This document shows, in pieces, positions 1 through 6,814 of a stretch of DNA of 8,497 bases (position 1 is the first letter of the stretch; every line of letters starts with the position of its first letter). The position numbers and the translations under genes are program-made. A model generated the notes under the pieces. The model was not told where the DNA came from. It was given only the letters and a program-made list of their open reading frames with translations, and made no database searches. Origin of the DNA: Candidatus Latescibacterota bacterium (lineage in GTDB: Bacteria; Latescibacterota; UBA2968; UBA8231); the NCBI GenBank assembly GCA_003529325.1, contig DPVW01000155.1, positions 1 through 8,497 on the forward strand, written 5' to 3'.

Positions 1-2
1 CG

Positions 3-365
3 ACAGTATCGCAAGTGCTGACGACCGAGACTCAACAGCGGGAATTCAGCCTGGTCGTAAAAGAGGTCGATTCCATCGAGAACCAGATAGCAGACCTCCT
101 GACAGCGACGGGCCTGGACGGTGACGAGGCTCTGCTGCTGGCGGTAAAACGCATGGGCAGCCTTGACGCCCTGTCGCTGGAGTTCGCCAAAGAGCATTCC
201 GAGCATTTGTGACTCGTCACGGGGGTCCACAACGAGGAACCGGATCCCCGTGCCGTTGTCGAGCGCATGGTAGTTTGTGTCCTCGCCCTGCTGGCGGCGG
301 TTGCGGCGAAGGTACCGGAGGCCTTCGTGGTCGTTCTGTTTCCACCGTTGTTCCGGTTCGTGTGA
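3..365 (+). pseudogene. Remnant of a permease prefix domain 1 membrane protein, interrupted by an in-frame TGA
   Basis: The frame is open from the window's left edge; a GTG at 15 is a possible start but has no clear Shine-Dalgarno, so the true start may lie outside. The segment around residues 15-65 (from the GTG), including AVKRMGSLDALSLEFA, closely resembles the 'permease prefix domain 1' (sensor/permease-associated) N-terminal domain, which normally ends in a REFAREHSERLW-like motif and runs on into membrane helices. Here the frame reads ...KEHSEHL and hits TGA (210-212), where the family usually has Trp (TGG). The same frame stays open beyond it and encodes a hydrophobic run, VCVLALLAAVAAKVPEAF, resembling the family's first membrane helix, before stopping at 363-365. 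The rest of the family is missing. I infer a decayed gene whose end lies against the amidase gene. The 65-aa ORF up to the first stop could still be made as a short soluble protein. Family assignment is from recalled motif similarity. Confidence 0.55.
218..252. other. Imperfect hairpin just after the in-frame TGA
   Basis: The arms CACGGGGGTCC (218-228) and GGATCCCCGTG (242-252) pair over 11 bp, with one G-T (G·U in RNA) position, around a 13-nt loop. It begins 5 nt after the TGA at 210-212. No T-run follows, so it is not a standard intrinsic terminator. It could stop or slow transcription after the truncated upstream ORF, or be fortuitous in GC-rich DNA. Confidence 0.3.
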
Positions 366-369
366 AGGA
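364..369 (+). promoter_or_regulatory. Ribosome binding site of the amidase gene
   Basis: GAAGGA lies 5 nt upstream of the ATG at 375 and overlaps the terminal TGA of the upstream remnant. The spacing is good and supports the chosen start. Confidence 0.7.
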
Positions 370-374
370 TACGG

Positions 375-1808
375 ATGTCTGAACTCATCGATCGAACGGC
401 AATGGATCTGGCCGGCGTCATTCGCCGCCGTGAGGCGTCGGCTGTGGAGGTGGTACAGGCGCATCTGGCCCGGATCGACGAGCGCAATGGCGACATCAAC
501 GCCGTAGTCACCCTGTGCCGGGACCAGGCCCTCGAACGGGCGCGACAGGCGGACGCCGCCCTCAGCCGTGGAATTCTGTGGGGACCGCTGCACGGCGTGC
601 CGATCACGGTCAAGGACGCCTTTGCCACGGCGGGGATCCGCACCACCTCGGGCACACCCCTTGCCGACAGCGTGCCGGACGCGGACACAACCCCTGTCGC
701 CAGATTGCTGACTGCGGGGGCGGTGCTGCTCGGCAAGAGCAACATGCCCCCTTTCGGTCTCAACTACCAGTGCGACAACGAACTGTTCGGGCGCACCAAC
801 AATCCGTGGAATCTCAAGCGAACGTGTGGTGGATCTTCTGGTGGTGGGGCTGCCTCCGTGGCAGCGGGGATGGTTCCGCTCGAGCTCGGAGCCGACCTGG
901 CCGGCTCGATCCGTGTCCCCGCCCATTATTGTGGTGTCTTCAGCATGAAACCGACGGAGTTTCTTCTTTCCGGGGGCGGGGCGCCGCCGCGCACGATCCG
1001 ACACATGTCCCAGCCCGGACCGATTGCGCGCTCCGCTGAAGACCTGGCCCTGGCCTTGCGGCTGCTCGCCGGACCTGATGACCAGGTGCGCGAGATCCCC
1101 CCAGTGCCGCTCGAAGCGGCGGCTGTCCGGCCATTGGCCAGCTACTCTGTCGCCTGGATGTCGGCCCTGCCTGGCGCCCAGCCATCAGCGGACATCGTCA
1201 ACTCCATGACGAAGCTCGCCCTCGGCCTCACCGATGTCGGCTGCCATCTCCGTGAAGCGCTGCCGGAGGGTTGGGAGTTTGCACCCCTGATGGAGACCTG
1301 GGCTGAACTCGCGTATGCCGAGATCGGCTCCGGTATGGACGATACCGCGCGCCAGGCCTTTGCCGAGCAGTTGCGCATCGAGCCAGACTCCGACGACGCC
1401 CTGCTGCGTGGGGCCCACCGCGGACTGAGCGCCGACTACCGTGCCTTTGCTGCGACCCTGAACCAGCGAGACGGATATGCCATGGCCCTTGATGAACTGT
1501 TGCAGCAGGTCGATGTACTGCTTATGCCCACCTCGATGACGACCGCCATCGAACACTGGCCCACGGGGGAGCCCATACCCGTCGACGGGCGCCCGGAGAC
1601 CTACTGGACCGTCGGTCTCGGGTACACGACACCAACCAACCTTACCGGCCATCCCGTCGTCGTTTGTCCGGTGGGCCGGGATCGGGATGATCTGCCGATC
1701 GGCGTGCAGGTTGTCGGGAGCCGCTGGCGGGACATGGAACTGCTGGGTTTTGTCGAACGCCTGGCAGAATTTGCCGGACCCATCGGACAGCCGCCGATCT
1801 GCACATGA
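375..1808 (+). CDS. Amidase signature family hydrolase
   Basis: A 477-aa enzyme of the amidase signature (AS) family, which hydrolyses carboxamide C-N bonds through a Ser-cisSer-Lys triad. All three residues are visible. Lys80 lies in GVPITVKDAF. The cis-Ser is Ser154 in CGGSSGGG. The nucleophile is Ser178 in GADLAGSIRVPA. The 24-residue gap between the two serines equals that of fatty acid amide hydrolase and malonamidase E2 (recalled). The C-terminal part (VDVLLMPTSMTT, about 377-388, then LTGHPVVVCPVG) also fits the family, and the length is normal. No signal peptide is seen, so it is probably cytosolic. It is not obviously GatA, since no gatB or gatC is adjacent; the substrate cannot be read from sequence. 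Its TGA overlaps the ATG of the sulfatase gene (ATGA), which suggests coupled translation and a linked role, perhaps deacylating or de-amidating a sulfated substrate (inference). Confidence 0.93.
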   Translation: MSELIDRTAMDLAGVIRRREASAVEVVQAHLARIDERNGDINAVVTLCRDQALERARQADAALSRGILWGPLHGVPITVKDAFATAGIRTTSGTPLADSVPDADTTPVARLLTAGAVLLGKSNMPPFGLNYQCDNELFGRTNNPWNLKRTCGGSSGGGAASVAAGMVPLELGADLAGSIRVPAHYCGVFSMKPTEFLLSGGGAPPRTIRHMSQPGPIARSAEDLALALRLLAGPDDQVREIPPVPLEAAAVRPLASYSVAWMSALPGAQPSADIVNSMTKLALGLTDVGCHLREALPEGWEFAPLMETWAELAYAEIGSGMDDTARQAFAEQLRIEPDSDDALLRGAHRGLSADYRAFAATLNQRDGYAMALDELLQQVDVLLMPTSMTTAIEHWPTGEPIPVDGRPETYWTVGLGYTTPTNLTGHPVVVCPVGRDRDDLPIGVQVVGSRWRDMELLGFVERLAEFAGPIGQPPICT

Positions 1809-3175
1809 GTGATCATCGACCCAACGTCATCGTCATCCTCTGCGATCAACTGCGTCGCCAAGCTGTGGGCTGCTACGGTGACGCCGATGCTGTGACGCCC
1901 AACATCGATCGCCTCGCCGCTGAGGGCGTGCGCTTCGACAGTGCCTGTTCCACCTATCCCATCTGCGTCCCTTTCCGTTTTACCATGATGACGGGGCAGT
2001 ACGCGCATACGCGACTCGTACCCGGGATCGAATGGCGCATGTCCCCTGCCGAACGGACCCTGGCGGACGAATTCAACGAGGCGGGGTACGAGTCGATCTA
2101 TGTCGGCAAGTGGCATCTCGACGGCGGCCATGGTCGCATGGGCTCCGCCGAACAGACGAACCGTACCCCCGTGCGCCGCCCATACCAGGGACGCTGGCAG
2201 AAGTGGCTCGGCTTCGAATTGCGCAACGATCCGCACGACACCTGGTATTTCGAGGATGACGATCCGACACCTAGGAAAATCGACGGCTACCAGACGGACG
2301 GCCTCTTCGACCTGGCGCTGCAACACCTGCGCCACGGCCGTGACAAGTCGAAACCGTTCCACCTGCTGCTGTCCGTAGAACCGCCGCATCCGCCATATAT
2401 CGCCCCCGCCGATCTGCAGGCGGCGTGGGCGGACCGCGAGATCCAGCTGCCGCCAAACTTTCACGCCGAGTCAGAGGCAGTGCGCGCCCAGCTGATCGCT
2501 CAACGACGCACCTACTACGCCATGGTCGAGAACCTCGACACCAACGTCGGGCGCCTGCGCCGGTTTCTGACCGAACAAGGGCTGGCAGAGGATACGACGC
2601 TGCTGTTTCTCTCCGATCACGGCGAGTTGCTCGGTGCCCACGGCTTGACCAGCAAGCAACGCCCCTTCGAGGAGTCGGTGGGGGTGCCGCTGATCGTCTA
2701 CGATCCCCGGCGTCCGGACCGCGCCGGCGCAGTGATCACCGAACCGGCCTGCACAGAGGACCTGTTCCCCACCTTCCTTGGACTGGCGGGACTGCAACCG
2801 CGCGAGCACCTCCCGGGCGAGGATCTCAGCTACCTCATCGCCGGCGAACGACAACAATTGGCGCGGCCGGGCGTACTGCTGGAATTTGTCGCCGAGTTAC
2901 GGGAACGGGTGCCGTTCTACGATGAAGTGTGGCGTGGCTTCCGTTCGCGCCGCTACAAATACACCGTCAAGGGCGACAAGAATGGCGCGCATCCATGGCA
3001 GTTTTTCGACCTGCAAGTCGATCCGTACGAAATGACGAACCTCATCGATGACGCCGCCCATCGGGCGAGCATCACCGAGCACCATTCGTGGTTGCGTGAC
3101 CGTATGGAAGAAACCCTCGACCCACTGGCTCTGGCGCCCGCCTTCGGCCACCCTTCCTGGAATCAGTGGCGCTGA
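1805..3175 (+). CDS. S1-family sulfatase (arylsulfatase-like, formylglycine type)
   Basis: A 456-aa alkaline-phosphatase-superfamily sulfatase that cleaves sulfate esters. Visible features in order: NVIVILCDQLRR with metal-ligand Asp14; the maturation motif C54-V-P-F-R58, whose Cys54 would become formylglycine; GKWHL with Lys102 and His104; PPHPPY with His195; LSDHGE with Asp271 and His272; Lys284 in LTSKQ; and the C-terminal FFDLQVDPYEMTNL typical of the family. The N-terminal metal site is Asp-Gln rather than the common Asp-Asp, recalling phosphonate monoester hydrolase and choline-sulfatase-like branches, so a phosphonate or phosphodiester substrate is not excluded. No signal peptide is present, so it is predicted cytosolic, which differs from many polysaccharide sulfatases. 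It needs a formylglycine-generating enzyme, which is not in this window. The start is set by the ATGA overlap with the amidase gene; no independent Shine-Dalgarno is evident. Its last 13 bases overlap the convergent PhyH gene. Confidence 0.94.
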   Translation: MSDHRPNVIVILCDQLRRQAVGCYGDADAVTPNIDRLAAEGVRFDSACSTYPICVPFRFTMMTGQYAHTRLVPGIEWRMSPAERTLADEFNEAGYESIYVGKWHLDGGHGRMGSAEQTNRTPVRRPYQGRWQKWLGFELRNDPHDTWYFEDDDPTPRKIDGYQTDGLFDLALQHLRHGRDKSKPFHLLLSVEPPHPPYIAPADLQAAWADREIQLPPNFHAESEAVRAQLIAQRRTYYAMVENLDTNVGRLRRFLTEQGLAEDTTLLFLSDHGELLGAHGLTSKQRPFEESVGVPLIVYDPRRPDRAGAVITEPACTEDLFPTFLGLAGLQPREHLPGEDLSYLIAGERQQLARPGVLLEFVAELRERVPFYDEVWRGFRSRRYKYTVKGDKNGAHPWQFFDLQVDPYEMTNLIDDAAHRASITEHHSWLRDRMEETLDPLALAPAFGHPSWNQWR

Positions 3176-3181
3176 TTCCAG
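3157..3181. terminator. Perfect inverted repeat over two convergent stop codons (candidate bidirectional terminator)
   Basis: CTGGAATCAG (3157-3166) and CTGATTCCAG (3172-3181) are perfect 10-bp reverse complements around a 5-nt loop, TGGCG. The repeat contains the sulfatase stop (3173-3175) and the PhyH-gene stop (3163-3165, minus strand). No T-run flanks it on either strand, so it is not a canonical intrinsic terminator. It could protect both mRNA 3' ends or act with Rho. The position between converging genes is what one expects for a shared terminator. Confidence 0.5.
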
Positions 3182-4098
3182 ATGCCCAGCTCGAAGGGCC
3201 GCGGGTCGGCATCCGCCATCAGTTCGGTCCGTTCTTTGACGCGACGGTTCCAGTTCTGGCGGCCGTGCCATAGCAGGTGCTGGCTCGCCGGAATCTGTGC
3301 CTTGAACTCCGCTGTCAGTTCGCCGTCGCCCCAATAGGGCAGCTGCGCCGGACCGTAGCCGGTGATGATGATCACCCGCTCACGCTCACTCGTGAGCAGA
3401 CCCGTTGCATGGATCAGCGGCTCCACGAACAACAGGGTCGAGCCTGCAGGCGCAATCACCTGATGAATCAGCGACCGATCCTGATAGGCGCATTCAATGA
3501 GCTGCTCCGGGGGCAGGTCCATCTTGTGCGTGCCCGCAATGACGACGGTACCACCATCATTCGGTCCCAACTCGGTGAGATTTGTCAGCGTCTTGACGAA
3601 GTTGCAGTGATAGAGGCCGTGGCGTGTATAACTGCCGTACGGCACATCGATCCCTCGATGAAAACTGTATTTGCAGTTCGATCGGTCCTGCGTTTCCCAG
3701 CCTGGCGCACGAGAATTGATGTGCGCATTCGACTCCACCATGCGGATCTCACCGCCGATCGTCTCCGCCGCCATGCCCAGCATGCGCGGGTGCGTGATGT
3801 ACGCAGTGAACAGCGGATCCGCCTGTTCGATATCACGCATGAAGTGGTGGTGTGTGGAGTTGACATTGGCGAGACCGGCGCCCCGTACCTTGGTCGATTG
3901 ATCCTGGCTTCGAGACGCCGGGTTGCCCGCACCGGTCAGGTCCCGTTTGAGCTTCTGCAGCGCCTCGATCATGGCGCCACATTCGTCGGCCGTCAGCGTC
4001 TCCGGCACGACAACGTAGCCGTATATGTCCAGATGCAGGCGCTGCGCCGGCGTCAACGCCGGAAAGGGTACGTCCATCCCCTCTTCGGTTGGCGTCAT
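3163..4098 (-). CDS. Phytanoyl-CoA dioxygenase (PhyH) family oxygenase
   Basis: A 311-aa protein of the PhyH branch of Fe(II)/2-oxoglutarate-dependent oxygenases, which hydroxylate small-molecule or lipid substrates. The N-terminus (LTPAQRLHLDIYGYVVVPETL, about 15-35) is the usual PhyH opening. The jelly-roll core carries His147 (YSFHRGID), the GPNDGGTVVIAGTHK segment (178-192), His230 (EPLIHATG) and Arg241. His230 and Arg241 are 11 apart, like the iron His264 and 2-oxoglutarate-binding Arg275 of human PhyH. The expected HxD carboxylate after His147 is replaced: the motif is H-R-G, with Asp151 two residues further on. The activity is therefore uncertain. The ATG at 4098 overlaps the lipoprotein stop (ATGA), indicating coupled translation. 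An internal ATG at 4077 (residue 8), just after GAGGGG, is an alternative start. The substrate is unknown. The 3' end overlaps the sulfatase gene by 13 bases. Confidence 0.88.
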   Translation of the reverse strand: MTPTEEGMDVPFPALTPAQRLHLDIYGYVVVPETLTADECGAMIEALQKLKRDLTGAGNPASRSQDQSTKVRGAGLANVNSTHHHFMRDIEQADPLFTAYITHPRMLGMAAETIGGEIRMVESNAHINSRAPGWETQDRSNCKYSFHRGIDVPYGSYTRHGLYHCNFVKTLTNLTELGPNDGGTVVIAGTHKMDLPPEQLIECAYQDRSLIHQVIAPAGSTLLFVEPLIHATGLLTSERERVIIITGYGPAQLPYWGDGELTAEFKAQIPASQHLLWHGRQNWNRRVKERTELMADADPRPFELGIWNQRH

Positions 4099-5513
4099 GG
4101 CGCCGACTCGATGACCATACCCTCGGCCAGTCGGTTCCAACCGGTCTTCTCGTCCCACACACCCGGATTCGCCAGTCGATACGCATAGCGGGCGTCGTCG
4201 TGCAGCCTCGTGGCGGGATCTGCCAGGTGCAGGTAGGCGGTGTACGAACCGGGTTCGATCTCCACCGGCAGAGACAGCTCGACATCGAGCAGGAATTGTT
4301 CGCCTCCTTTCCACAACCGCGGATCAACACCGGTGGGCAACGACCAGGAGCGATTGGTCGTCGCATTTTGCAGCACGATCTCGACGCTGCGGCTGTTGTA
4401 CAGAGAAGCGAAGCCGTAGTTCTCCATCTCGAGAGTGACCCGTAGCAGACCACCTGGTCGAGTGCGGCGCAGGATCTGGCTTCCATGCAGCGCGAAGCGC
4501 GCCCCCAGTCGCCGCTTGACGTCCCCCATGCAGCCCTGAGTTTCCCACTTTTTCAATACGGCAGGATGCCACCCACTGTTGAGATAGGTTGCATGAAGTG
4601 TGCTCATTTCAAGCATCGCCGAGTCACAGTCGTTGAGTTCATAATCGGCGCAGCTCTCGCCACCAAATACCGTGTGCAGCGTCTCCTGGGCGAGGTAGTC
4701 GACCTCCCCCGCGCGGTCCATGCCGCCGCGGTCGTAGGTACCTACGTCGGTGTCCGATGACAGGAAGCAGTCGTTGTGATGGCCCGTCCGTGCCACCGGA
4801 TCGCCACTGTAAGCATTGGTCGATGTCACCACGTCAAAGCCATCATCTCCAAGACTGAACATCGTTTGTTTCAACATGGGGTAACGGAGCACGACCATAC
4901 GCTCCATCGGCATGTTGTCGAGGAAGAAGTAGAGCAACTCCCGGCGCTGCTCCAGATCATTGGCCAATGTTGTGGTGTGCCATTCACCCCAGGGGCCGAT
5001 GAAACCCGCCTCAAACAGGGCGATGACATCGACGTTGGCCGCAAAGATCGGCGCCAGCTGCATGACATGATTGCGCAGATTCTGAATCGGTGGATCCGTG
5101 TAGGTCGTGTAGTCTCCCCCCTCCCCTCTGGAACCGTAGCTGCCGCGGACGATGACCTTCATACCCTGGTCGCGTGCTGTGTCGAAGCCGCGCTGCACGT
5201 CGGCCAGAAAGTCGGCGGGCAGAAACCCTTCGTCGCGATAGGGTGTCAATGTGATGCGTCCCCAGACGAGGGTGATTCCCTTCTCCTGCCGGACGGAACC
5301 GATGTCGGCATCGAGTCGGGCCAGATCGGTGTATTGATAAAAGCCGCGTTCCGGGTTGACGAAGATGCTGTCGCCGACCTCGTAGTGGGTGACGATCAAG
5401 GAATCTGTCGTGACGTCCTCGACACGAGTGTCGCCTTGTACCAGTTGTTTGCCACCACAAGCGACGAACACGAGCAGCGACAGCAGACCGAATACGGCAA
5501 GCATGGGTTTCAT
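4095..5513 (-). CDS. DUF4874/DUF4832 lipoprotein, possible glycan-active enzyme
   Basis: A 472-aa predicted lipoprotein. The signal (residues 1-18) is MKPMLAVFGLLSLLVFVA followed by Cys19, a recognisable though not ideal lipobox (F-V-A-C), then GGKQ. Next comes the DUF4874-type region, with NPERGFYQY (53-61), a Trp/Arg-containing strand (TLVWGRITL, 81-89) and FEAGFIGPWGEWHTT (167-181). The DUF4832-type region includes HNDCFLSSDTDVGTY (246-260) and a beta-rich C-terminus (about 340-450). The first half has the look of a TIM-barrel glycosidase, with Glu168 and Glu177 as acid candidates; this is inference, as I know of no established activity. The export signal starts at the ATG at 5513, which keeps Lys2; an ATG at 5504 has a better-spaced AGGA but loses the positive charge. 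It leads a two-gene operon with the PhyH gene and is divergent from the GH172 gene, suggesting related carbohydrate roles at the cell surface. Confidence 0.82.
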   Translation of the reverse strand: MKPMLAVFGLLSLLVFVACGGKQLVQGDTRVEDVTTDSLIVTHYEVGDSIFVNPERGFYQYTDLARLDADIGSVRQEKGITLVWGRITLTPYRDEGFLPADFLADVQRGFDTARDQGMKVIVRGSYGSRGEGGDYTTYTDPPIQNLRNHVMQLAPIFAANVDVIALFEAGFIGPWGEWHTTTLANDLEQRRELLYFFLDNMPMERMVVLRYPMLKQTMFSLGDDGFDVVTSTNAYSGDPVARTGHHNDCFLSSDTDVGTYDRGGMDRAGEVDYLAQETLHTVFGGESCADYELNDCDSAMLEMSTLHATYLNSGWHPAVLKKWETQGCMGDVKRRLGARFALHGSQILRRTRPGGLLRVTLEMENYGFASLYNSRSVEIVLQNATTNRSWSLPTGVDPRLWKGGEQFLLDVELSLPVEIEPGSYTAYLHLADPATRLHDDARYAYRLANPGVWDEKTGWNRLAEGMVIESAP

Positions 5514-5671
5514 CCTGCAATCCGCTCGGGTAAAGAGAACCAGTCCTTTTGACGATCGACGATCCACGCGCAGGAGGCCAGTCGGGCCAGACGGTGAATA
5601 TCTGCATCGCTGGCGCCTTCCGGGGTTTTTTCTCATTGTGAAGCCTGGAAACACAACCAAGGAGGAATGGG
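5514..5671. promoter_or_regulatory. Divergent intergenic region (promoters for both operons expected)
   Basis: These 158 bases separate the minus-strand lipoprotein gene from the plus-strand GH172 gene, so both must be transcribed from here or from just inside the neighbours. I could not pick convincing -35/-10 pairs; TTGACG at 5549-5554 resembles a -35 box but has no matching -10. A tandem 7-bp repeat, GACGATC (5551-5557 and 5558-5564), could be a regulator site. A T6 tract lies near 5626-5631 with no clear hairpin before it. Confidence 0.45.
5659..5666 (+). promoter_or_regulatory. Strong ribosome binding site of the GH172 gene
   Basis: AAGGAGGA, a near-perfect anti-Shine-Dalgarno match, ends 5 nt before the ATG at 5672. 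It fixes the start of the GH172 gene and is the strongest such site in the window, suggesting high translation of this gene. Confidence 0.8.
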
Positions 5672-6814
5672 ATGAGAGGACTGTTGAATGACCTGTCCGT
5701 GATCCGCAGGGGCCACAGCGGACGCCACTCGAGTTGGGACACCAGTGGCCGCAATGCCGACGCCTGGTTGTTGCAGCCAGGGGAAACGCGCGTCCTCGCC
5801 GATATCGATGGCCCCGGGCTCATCAACCATATCTGGATGACCCAGGGCAATCACTATCGCGAAGTGCTGCTGCGTATCACCTGGGACAATGCCCGATCGC
5901 CCAGCGTCAACGTGCCCTTGGGTGACTTTTTCGGCCTGGGGCACAACATCGTCAACTCATACCAATCGCTGCTGTTTACCGCCTCGACGAGGGCGAACAA
6001 CACCTTCAATAGCGGCTGCGCCCTCAACAGTTACGCTCCCATGCCCTTTGGCGAGCGTGCACTCGTCGAGTTGGTCAACGAGAGCAAACAACCCCATCGG
6101 CAGTATTTCTACATCGATTGGGAGACCACGGACAGCACACCGCAAGATGAGCAGGGCTACTTCCACGCCGAGTTTCGCCGGGAAAATCCCTTTGGGGGCT
6201 GGGGTCACGAGATCACCGTCAATACGCCTGAAGCGAACATCGTCAACAAGGAACGCACGGCATACGACAACAACTACGTCATCCTCGAGACGAAGGGCGC
6301 CGGACACTACATCGGCTGCAACATTTCGGTGACCAACTTTCAGGGCACCTGGTGGGGGGAAGGCGACGACATGATCTGGGTCGATGGCTACAAGTGGCCC
6401 CCCGACCTGCATGGCACCGGCTCGGAAGATTATCTGAACCAGGCGTGGGGTATGCAGGACAACGCCTTTCTGCGTAATGGTTCCTCCATTCACGAGAGCA
6501 ACACACAGGGCTACCAGACCAGTTACGTCCACCACCTGGAAAATCCCGTGCGCTTCAGTAAGGACATCAAGGTGACGATGGAGCATGGCCACGGAAATCA
6601 TCTGTGCAACGAGATGAGCTCCGTCGCCTACTGGTATGCCGCCAAGCCCTCTCGTGTGGCCCGGCCTCCCGCCGTGGCCAAACGCCTGCCCGTGCTGCGT
6701 GACAACCAGGGCACGTGGCTCATGGACAAGAAGAATCAGACCACCTCCCGTACTGTGTCGGTCAATCGTGAGATGAAGGCGAATAAGCCGAAGTGGAAGA
6801 AGGATCATTCGTGA
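5672..6814 (+). CDS. DUF2961 / GH172-family glycoside hydrolase
   Basis: A 380-aa member of DUF2961, now glycoside hydrolase family 172, which contains alpha-fructofuranosidases/difructose dianhydride I-forming enzymes and D-arabinofuranosidases. Seen: the N-terminal ADIDGPGLINHIWMT (43-57), FFGLGHN (86-92), the GEGDDMIWVDG segment (229-239) and GTGSEDYLNQAWG (248-260), then VTMEHGHGN and SVAYWY near the end. Glu230 and Glu252 are 22 apart and probably match the catalytic pair Glu270/Glu291 of the bifidobacterial enzyme (21 apart; recalled, not aligned). No signal peptide is seen, so it is likely cytosolic or a partner of imported oligosaccharides. The last 20 residues are strongly basic. A very strong Shine-Dalgarno lies 5 nt upstream. 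The gene leads a plus-strand series with NudC and Nth through a GTGA overlap and is divergent from the DUF4832 lipoprotein. The exact sugar cannot be assigned. Confidence 0.88.
   Translation: MRGLLNDLSVIRRGHSGRHSSWDTSGRNADAWLLQPGETRVLADIDGPGLINHIWMTQGNHYREVLLRITWDNARSPSVNVPLGDFFGLGHNIVNSYQSLLFTASTRANNTFNSGCALNSYAPMPFGERALVELVNESKQPHRQYFYIDWETTDSTPQDEQGYFHAEFRRENPFGGWGHEITVNTPEANIVNKERTAYDNNYVILETKGAGHYIGCNISVTNFQGTWWGEGDDMIWVDGYKWPPDLHGTGSEDYLNQAWGMQDNAFLRNGSSIHESNTQGYQTSYVHHLENPVRFSKDIKVTMEHGHGNHLCNEMSSVAYWYAAKPSRVARPPAVAKRLPVLRDNQGTWLMDKKNQTTSRTVSVNREMKANKPKWKKDHS
6796..6804 (+). promoter_or_regulatory. Ribosome binding site that decides the NudC start
   Basis: GAAGAAGGA, within the last codons of the GH172 gene, is 6 nt upstream of the GTG at 6811. 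The upstream in-frame GTG at 6793 has no comparable site, so 6811 is preferred. It creates a GTGA overlap with the GH172 stop. Confidence 0.6.

Noticed and set aside
210..252. TGA followed by a hairpin as a possible selenocysteine (SECIS) signal
   Set aside because: The family residue at this position is Trp, not Cys or Sec. The downstream frame soon stops, and the loop does not show recognisable bacterial SECIS features.
1601..2464. Minus-strand open frame (287 codons) antisense to the amidase/sulfatase junction
   Set aside because: It crosses two genes with complete catalytic motifs on the other strand and has no Shine-Dalgarno or family similarity.
3277..4188. Plus-strand open frame (303 codons) across the PhyH gene
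   Set aside because: Arg/His-rich composition and no recognisable motif; it is the shadow of a well-supported minus-strand gene.
4733..4746. Perfect 14-bp palindrome CGTAGGTACCTACG
   Set aside because: It lies deep inside the lipoprotein coding region; one such site is expected by chance in about 8.5 kb, so no operator is claimed.
5549..5577. TTGACG as a -35 box of a sigma-70 promoter for the GH172 gene
   Set aside because: No -10-like hexamer lies 16-18 bp downstream; the region there is GC-rich (AGGAGG).
6793..6810. Upstream GTG start for NudC
   Set aside because: It lacks a ribosome binding site, while the GTG at 6811 has GAAGAAGGA at 6 nt and gives the 4-base overlap seen at the other junctions.
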